Shown: piece after piece, positions 57,436-64,000 of the stretch | Numbering within the stretch: the stretch's first letter is position 1 | Layout: every line of letters begins with the position of its first letter | Origin: Todiramphus chloris collaris | Taxonomy: Eukaryota > Chordata > Aves > Coraciiformes > Alcedinidae | Assembly (NCBI GenBank): GCA_025345505.1 | Contig: JANVCC010000040.1 | Location: forward strand, 15,175,356 to 15,239,355 | DNA: 64,000 nucleotides | Direction: 5' to 3' | Position numbers and translations under genes: made by a program | The notes under the pieces: model-generated | Told to the model about the DNA's origin: nothing | What the model saw: the letters and a program-made list of their open reading frames with translations, nothing else | The model's database searches: none

Positions 57436-58042
57436 GGAATCATAGAATTGTCCGGGTTGGAAGGGACCTCAAAGATCACCCAGTTCCAACCCCCCTGCCA
57501 TGGGCAGGCACATCTCCCACTAGAGCAGGTTGCTCACAGCCCCATCCAGCCTGGGCTTAAACACTTCCAGGGATGGGGCTTCCACCCCCTCTCTGGGCAA
57601 CCTGGGCCAGTGTCTCACCACCCTCATGGGGAAGAAATTCTTCCTAATGTCTAATCTGAATTGACCCACGTCTAGCTTTAATCCATTCCCTCTAGTCCCA
57701 CCGTTACCCAACATCCTAAAAAGTCCCTCCCCAGCTTTCTTGAAGCCCTCTTCAGATACTGGCAGGCCACAATAAGGTCTCCCCGGAGCCTTCTCTTCTC
57801 CAGGCTGAACAACCCCAACTCTCTCAGTCTGTCCCCATAGGAGAGGTGCTCCAGCCCTCTGAGCATCCTGGTGGCCCTTCTCTGGACACGTTCCAGCACA
57901 GCCACAGCCTTCCTGTAACAGGGGCTCCAGAACTGGACGCAGTGCTCCAGGTGGGGTCTCACCAGAGTGGAGTAGAGGGGGAGAATCCCTTGATGCAGCC
58001 CAGGATACGATTGGCCCTCTGGGCTGCAAGCACACGCTCCGA
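57436..58042 (-). mobile_element. CR1 LINE, about 600 bp, well preserved
   Basis: Starts AATCATAGAATTGTCCGGGT, then GGAAGGGACCTCAAAGATCA, CATCCAGCCTGGGCTTAAAC, CCTTCTCTTCTCCAGGCTGA, GTGGCCCTTCTCTGGACACG, CAGTGCTCCAGGTGGGGTCT and CAGCCCAGGATACGATTGGC: complementary CR1 in full order up to a 5' truncation. Long open stretches on the minus strand (57520-58103) are relics of the CR1 3' part rather than host genes. Confidence 0.96.
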
Positions 58043-58888
58043 TCCTGCCCCGCAGCTCACACTGTAATTTCTGCTGCAGCCTGAAGTGCTGAGTTATGGA
58101 CACTTCCTAAGGAACAGGGAAAGCTCAAATGCTACATGTGTATAGCTAGTAAAATTCTCCCTGTAAAAGTAATAAGCTGCCTCTGACCAGAGCTGTTAGG
58201 AGTTTGGAGAATGCAGAAAGTGTTTGCCTTTAAGCTTCCTGTGGTCTTTTTTACCACATGCATCGCCAAGTCAGCATGCCAAGGTTTTAAAGCTAATTGG
58301 ATTTCTGAAGCTCCTGATTTCTTTCCTTCCAGCATTCAGTGTTTGTTTACATTCCCCTGGACTTATTTAATATAGGAAAAAAAGCCCACAGTTTACAAAC
58401 AGCAGAGGATGAAATAGAGAGTATGGTTATCAAATTGAGAGGCGATCGGTCGGGAGGGACTGCAGCCTCCTGGAGAAGAGGATTAAGATAACAGTTTAAA
58501 AACCCCTTGAGAAATAGGAAGAGCGTCCAAAACCAATGGAATAAAATTCAACAAAGGAAATGAAAGGTGGTTAAATTAGTACTACTACAAGCAAGTCACG
58601 ACGGCTAAACATTTGGTTATGGTTTGCAAGTGTGTTGGTGCCTCTGTGGGGTTTCTTGGGATGCACATCCCAGCAGTGCCTGTGCTGCCAGGCTGGAGAC
58701 ACCGTGGAATCACGGCAACCCCAGTCACCAGCGTGGTGCAGAGCTGCACTCCTGTCTTTGGGGATAGTCTGTGTGCATGTGTTGGGGGACACCACTTTGC
58801 TACTAAGGAAGGAGAAGTATCAAATAGGGCATAACCAACTAGACAATGACATTGCAGAAGATAACGTGGAATAAATAGAAACACAAAT

Positions 58889-58924
58889 ATGATGCTGTAT
58901 GAGTACATGATGCTGTATGAGTAG
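58889..58924. repeat. tandem duplication of 18 bp
   Basis: ATGATGCTGTATGAGTAC is followed directly by ATGATGCTGTATGAGTAG. Confidence 0.9.
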
Positions 58925-61037
58925 TTCTCATTCTTCACTGTATTAGCAATAGGAGCATTATGTGTATGTCCAAGGACCTAGGCCAGCTGTTAAGAGAAGT
59001 GTCCCAGTTGTGAGGAAATTATGTCCTAGAACTGTGGGATTCTCCTTCCTGGAGCCTTCTGGCCCTACACTGAGCAAGCTCTTGTTAGTGGCCATTGCCT
59101 CTCACAAGTGTAGAACATGAAGGTATCATTCAACCAGTCCTCAGCCCTTGATTCTTACATTTTTGACATGAACTGTCTATATCTTTGTCTATACCAGTCT
59201 GCTGCCTCTCAGTCCGGAATAGCTGTGATGGCTTGCACCATGGGAAGCATTCACTTGTGACTAAATTGTGTTGCCCTCATATAAATATGAGAAAATCAAG
59301 ATCAAGTTTAGTAAGAATCTTGTTTGGTAGTCTAAAAACTGGCAATAGGTAGGGACAGAAACATGATATTATTGTTGTTATTATTATTTTGTCCGAAAGT
59401 TACAGCGTTTTGCAGCTTGCTAACTAGAAAGAGAATATGGGCCAAGTTTATGCTTGTTTTGCAAAGGATTAGCTGATTAAGGGAGCCTAGGAAAGTTAAT
59501 CTAAGTCTGCTGACACTTCATTTATTATACTTAAATATCTTCAATTACTGGGCACACTTTTGTGTTTTTTCCCCCCCTTCTAGCTTCTGACTTAGAACTG
59601 AGGCAATTTGTCTTGGACATCGTTGGGAAATAACAGGACTCTAGGATGGAATTGGATAACACAGCTACAAAGATAGTGTATGAACTTCCATTGCATTTTT
59701 TCTCTGTTGTTACTTAACTAATGGTTATTGCTTTTCAGTTTCTAGGTATCACTTCGAAGCCCATCAAAATAGCTCAAAATCTTGCAGTGAACTATGGGAA
59801 AGGAGGGGGTTTTAGGGTCTTGACTAAAAATCTCATCACTTTTAGTTCACATCTGCATTACTCAGGTACACAAAAGAACATGTGACTGAGATCCTGAGGT
59901 ATGGCCTCGATATATGTACATTTGTATGCTCTACATGCATTCATATAGAGGCACATGTATAACTTTACTCAATGCTTTCACCATCACTACCAAACTGAGC
60001 AATAGCATACGTGCTTGCAAATGCCTTTGGCGTAAGGACCTTGTGTCCACTGCCTTGCTGGATGTTGGGTGCTGAAAGCAGTCTTTCCTTTGAAATTACC
60101 ACTTGTCTCCTGTCTTTGATTTCAACAGCTTTGAGATTTCCTATTGCTTCTCAGTCCTGACATTTTTTTTTCCTTAGAACTTTCTGATCACCTGAGATAG
60201 GAGTTGCTACCACCCCCGAGGCTGAATAGTCAACATGAAGTGATTTTCTTGTATTTCTTCTGTATTGCTGTGTGTATTTGTTTTTGTAAGGCTGTGCACT
60301 TTCAGATTTCCCTTTGTTTCTCTGACTTGCGGATGAAAAGCCTGCATAGGAAGCACCCCAGTATTTGTGCAGTTTTGTCTGTTTGATAACAACCAACTTT
60401 GTTCTGAAAAATAGAGGTCTGTAAGTAGCTGATGATTGGCATCCTTTGCAAACAAAACCACTTAAAACAGGGCCCAAAAAAGGCTATTTTAGTAGTAAAA
60501 TGAACCACCTCAGAATTATCTAGTCCTCCACGTGTGACAAAACATGCCCTACTGGTCAAGAAATGCCCCTGTGATGTTTAGTTTTACAGGAATTGGCTGG
60601 AAAATAGGAGGAGCAGGTTCCTGCTATCAGCTGTGCAATTGAACATTGTACCAAAGACTGACCTGCAAGTGGAGGGAGGGTCAGATTGCCACATATATCA
60701 TTAATTAGTCCAAATTCTGTGTAACTATTAACTTGAGAGCATCTAGAGAGCTAGGCTGGTTAAAGAGCAGAAGAGGGGAGGAGACCAGGATGAGATGGAA
60801 GACAAACCAGGCTTAAAGCTTTGGAGAAAGCAGAACCCAGTAGCATTGACAGCACTGGACCTAATGCCTAGAAGTGTTTCCCATGGGAAACTGGGTGGCC
60901 TAATTTGGTATTCTTGGTGCAGAGATGCAGAGGTTGGCCTGATGTAACATAAATCTACATACTGTACTTGAATAACATTTTATTTTAAGAAAAATTTTGT
61001 ATTGGCTGACCTGTAGAATGCAGAATATTTTTATGCC

Positions 61038-61056
61038 TTTTTTTTTTTTTTTTTTT
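61038..61056. repeat. homopolymer run of 19 T
   Basis: Nineteen T on the + strand (poly-A on the ADRA1B sense strand). I see no retroposed gene or repeat attached to it. Confidence 0.85.
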
Positions 61057-62688
61057 ATGATTTTATAAAGAGGTTTCAAAGTCTAAATATATAAGGATAT
61101 CCAAAAGAGTTGTATCTTCATTATGAGGCTTTGGGGACCTTAACCCACTGCCGGTTACGTTACAAGAATTTTGTTCCTGACTTCAGTGGATGTGCCCTGA
61201 ACTGGCACATGAATAATGCTCTGCTCTCCACTGGAGCTAAGCAATAGTCTGGGGAAATGAATATGCTGTGTTTAAAGTACTGGAGGTGGTGAGTTTTCCC
61301 TCTGTGGGGTGTGAGGGGCTGCGTGTCTGGGAGAAGATTGTCAAGCCCACTCTGATATCTCAGTTAGCAGGAATGAGACTAAAATTCCTTCATTCTGGAT
61401 TAATTTTTAAAATACCTTTGTATTGGCATAAAATTGAGTCCTCTTTTCTTTAAAGGAGGGAGTTTTAATGAGTGTTACTTTATTTCTGCAGGACTCTAGT
61501 CTTTAGATAAAACCCATCTATTTTACTCAGCAGGATTCAACAATGCATATTTAATATGGTCCCGATGCCTAAGAAAGGATTGGTATGAGGGGAAAGAAAA
61601 GAAACATTTATGTTAAAGAAGCAAGATATTTACTCTTCGTAGCTGAGTCACTGAATTTATGGCACAGGAAGTTGTCTCAGAAGATACACACATCTTCATC
61701 TTATTTTTTATGCTGTATCACATATAATTTTGAGTGGCAACACAACTGTTTACAAAGGCACGCTGCATTTGTGAGTGTGTGGCACGAGGACATTCTATAG
61801 CTCTGCTGCTATCTGCAAAGAATAGCTACTATTCTAAACTAAATATTCTATATTATTCTATATTATTATATAAAATTCTATACTAAAGGTAGCTACTGGA
61901 AGAACAAATTTCTCACACGATTCTCTTTGACACCAGTTTTGCTGCAGCATCAGGTGCTTAACGTTAAAGGCAGCATGGTTCAGTCCTACAGGAAGACACT
62001 GTGGGTCGTTCTTTGTGCTGATCATTTCATGATGCTCACTACATGGGTGTGCCAGTGCTGTAATTCCTCTCCCTGGCTGAATACTGAGCTCAGTCACAGA
62101 GCTTTCCTTGCAAAGCCTGTTGAATCTTTGCTTGAAAAACACTCTGGAAGTGTTAATATAATTTCTTTTCCTTTGTCATGGAATATTTATTCAAGCAATA
62201 TCCCTGCTTTCAGCACCACATCAGTTCCCAGTATATATCTGCCACCTGATACAGTAATCCTTCATGTGGGATATCAGAATGGGTAGCTGTGGAATGCATG
62301 GAAATGCCAGAGTTGAAGGATTATAATTTTGTCTGGAAAACTAGTAGAAGAGCTGAGAACCCTTTTAACAAGAAGAAAGCTCCTCTACGTATAAGCAGGT
62401 TTGTTAAGGAATAATTTTGGGATGCTGCAGAAATAGTGTGTAGTGACTTGTCATGATTTCTCAACGTTTGTCAGTGTTTCATGGTTGTATCCTCAGACAT
62501 CCAGAGCTGCTCTGCAGTCCCCATTCTGCAGAGTCATGGCATTACTGAGTGAAACAGGGACCAAGAAAAAAGAGTGAAGATGCAGATGTGAGGGTATGGT
62601 TTGGGTTACTGGTACAAACATAAGGTGTGATCCTACCAGTATAGTGAGGTAAGCATCTAGTCTGGACTCAGCTGCAGGACAGGTGTTG

Positions 62689-62795
62689 TATCACAGGATC
62701 ACAGAATGGTAGGGCTTGGAAGGGACCTCAAACGATCATCTAGTCCAACCCCCCTGCCAGAGCAGGATCACCTAGAGCAGGTCACACAGGCGTAG
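62689..62795 (-). mobile_element. CR1 LINE 3' fragment
   Basis: ATCACAGAATGGTAGGGCTT, GGAAGGGACCTCAAACGATC and CCCCCTGCCAGAGCAGGATC, then GGTCACACAGG: complement of the CR1 3' end, about 105 bp. Confidence 0.92.
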
Positions 62796-64000
62796 TTTGT
62801 AGTCCTGTGCTGACGAGCAAGTGGGCTTGCACTGATGAGCAAGCAGCCCAGAGCACCTAGGGAGTGTTCTGTAAATCATCAATACCTTTTGCAGGTGTTT
62901 TGAGTTTTTGGAATTGATTTCATACCATTGTGTGCTTTTTTTAAGGGTTCTTAAGAAGCATTTCCTTTAATTTTGTGACTTCAAGACACAAAGCAGATTG
63001 CTGGTATGAAGAATGCAGCACACAGCAAGCTCTTTTAAAAGTCTTTCTCCAGTGCTCTACCCTCTTCTCCAGTTAAGAATGGCTGCATTTTGCATCTCAG
63101 GGGAAGGTCTTCTCCCCACCTGTTTTAGTGAGCGATGCTTTAGTCATGCCTAACATCAGTAATTAACTTCACACTGACACACAGAGATGGAAAGTACAAG
63201 GATCTGGAGTGTGCTAAATAAATTACCAAAAGATCAGGGACGAGGAAGGAAAACAGCCCTATCTGTAGTCGGGAAAACAAAGGGAAAGTACCTGCTATTC
63301 AAATGCATTTGGGTGCTGTACTGAATACTATGTAGAGTTTTTTGTCCCCCTTTCTTACACAAAGGCTGTTATTTATGAGTTGGACCCCTGGAAGGATTAC
63401 TAGAGAGAGGAGAGGCAGCAGTCTATATTGCAATACCAAGAGGCTGATTTTTTTACTCTTCTAACTGATGCAATGGCAACTCTTTCTGAACCTCAGCTCT
63501 GCTGGGCTCCAAATGCTCACGGCACTGCAGTGAGCACGTTGGGGGTTACAGGCTCAGTCTGTGTCAGGTCAGAGTCCCCCGCAGTCAGTTTAGCCCTCCA
63601 GCCCACCCAGCATCTCTGCCAGCACGCTGTGGTGGAGGCTTTCCTCTCATAATGTGACAAGCAATAAATTCCTCATTCAGGTGTCTTAAGCAGTGACTCA
63701 TTCAGCTTCCCAGAAAAGACCAGGAGTTGGGAAATAACTTCACAAAGGGAAAGCTGACACTCTTTCAAGAAACCTAACTGGTTCTCACATTGCTTCTTCC
63801 TAGTGACTGAAGTGCTTTTTTATGGACTGGTCTGCACCTGTGTTCCTGGAACTGTGTCAGTTGCTATACTGGCTTCTGCTAGCTGAGGATGTGCTCTACT
63901 GCATCCGTATTTGCTTTCTTGCCCCAAAGTTCCTTCAAGAACCCCAAATCAAGGAAGGAATCATGAGCTACACATCTAGTTCTAGTACTGGTACCATAGA

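Larger units (their letters stand above)
50522..64000 (-). other. ADRA1B: ADRA1B intron (partial, at least 13.5 kb)
   Basis: From the exon 2 acceptor to the window end I find no frame encoding TM1-TM6 of an amine receptor, so exon 1 must lie further along. The intron holds CR1 copies at 55669-56005, 57330-57419, 57436-58042 and 62689-62795, an A/C-rich low-complexity tract (52797-52937), an 18-bp duplication (58889-58924), a run of 19 T (61038-61056), and otherwise unique AT-rich DNA. No nested gene is recognised. Confidence 0.8.

Noticed and set aside
57520-58103. Open frames of 171 and 141 codons on the minus strand
   Set aside because: They are translations of the CR1 3' part; similar stretches appear in other CR1 copies.
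1-64000. CRISPR arrays, operons, tRNA or rRNA genes
   Set aside because: None were seen; the content is vertebrate nuclear DNA. Repeats present are CR1, LTR, minisatellite and simple repeats.

Overview
The window is a stretch of bird chromosome. It carries two recognisable protein-coding genes in vertebrate exon-intron form, a CpG-island promoter, about a dozen CR1 LINE fragments (the dominant avian interspersed repeat, with the typical tails of short direct repeats around 'ATTCTATGA') and two solo LTRs of avian ERVL-like type. No bacterial or viral gene organisation is present. The pair ADRA1B then TTC1, head-to-tail on the same strand, is the gene order known from human 5q33 and its avian counterpart.

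Layout in window coordinates: 1-3.6 kb is the 3' flank of TTC1. It holds a possible exon of a + strand gene (487-629; PWWP2A is the gene expected here from vertebrate synteny), an old CR1 and a 20/22-bp minisatellite (2201-2464). A solo ERVL-type LTR lies at 3631-4160. From 4.5 to about 35.2 kb, on the minus strand, is the complete TTC1 gene: seven coding exons, 290 codons plus stop, and a presumed non-coding first exon in the CpG island at 34.85-35.4 kb. All coding junctions have AG/GT borders and agree in phase. TTC1 introns hold CR1 copies, including one split by a solo LTR (18987-19674), and simple repeats. From 35.4 to 49.4 kb is an intergenic region with a frame-broken minus-strand reading frame that has a hydrophobic segment and a poly(A) signal (36.13-36.65 kb), a 1-kb CR1 with a reverse-transcriptase remnant (37.07-38.04 kb), and an unassigned, nearly uninterrupted + strand reading frame (48.01-48.45 kb). 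Exon 2 of ADRA1B (TM7, helix 8 and the cytoplasmic tail) is at 49959-50521, minus strand. From 50.5 kb to the end of the window is the large single intron of ADRA1B; exon 1 (N-terminus to TM6) was not found and should lie beyond 64 kb.

The two genes are neighbours but are not known to share a function: TTC1 is a three-TPR cytosolic co-chaperone/adaptor, and ADRA1B is a Gq-coupled catecholamine receptor. I see no undescribed multi-gene system. The least explained signals are the two intergenic reading frames (36.1-36.65 kb and 48.0-48.45 kb) and the candidate + strand exon at 487-629.
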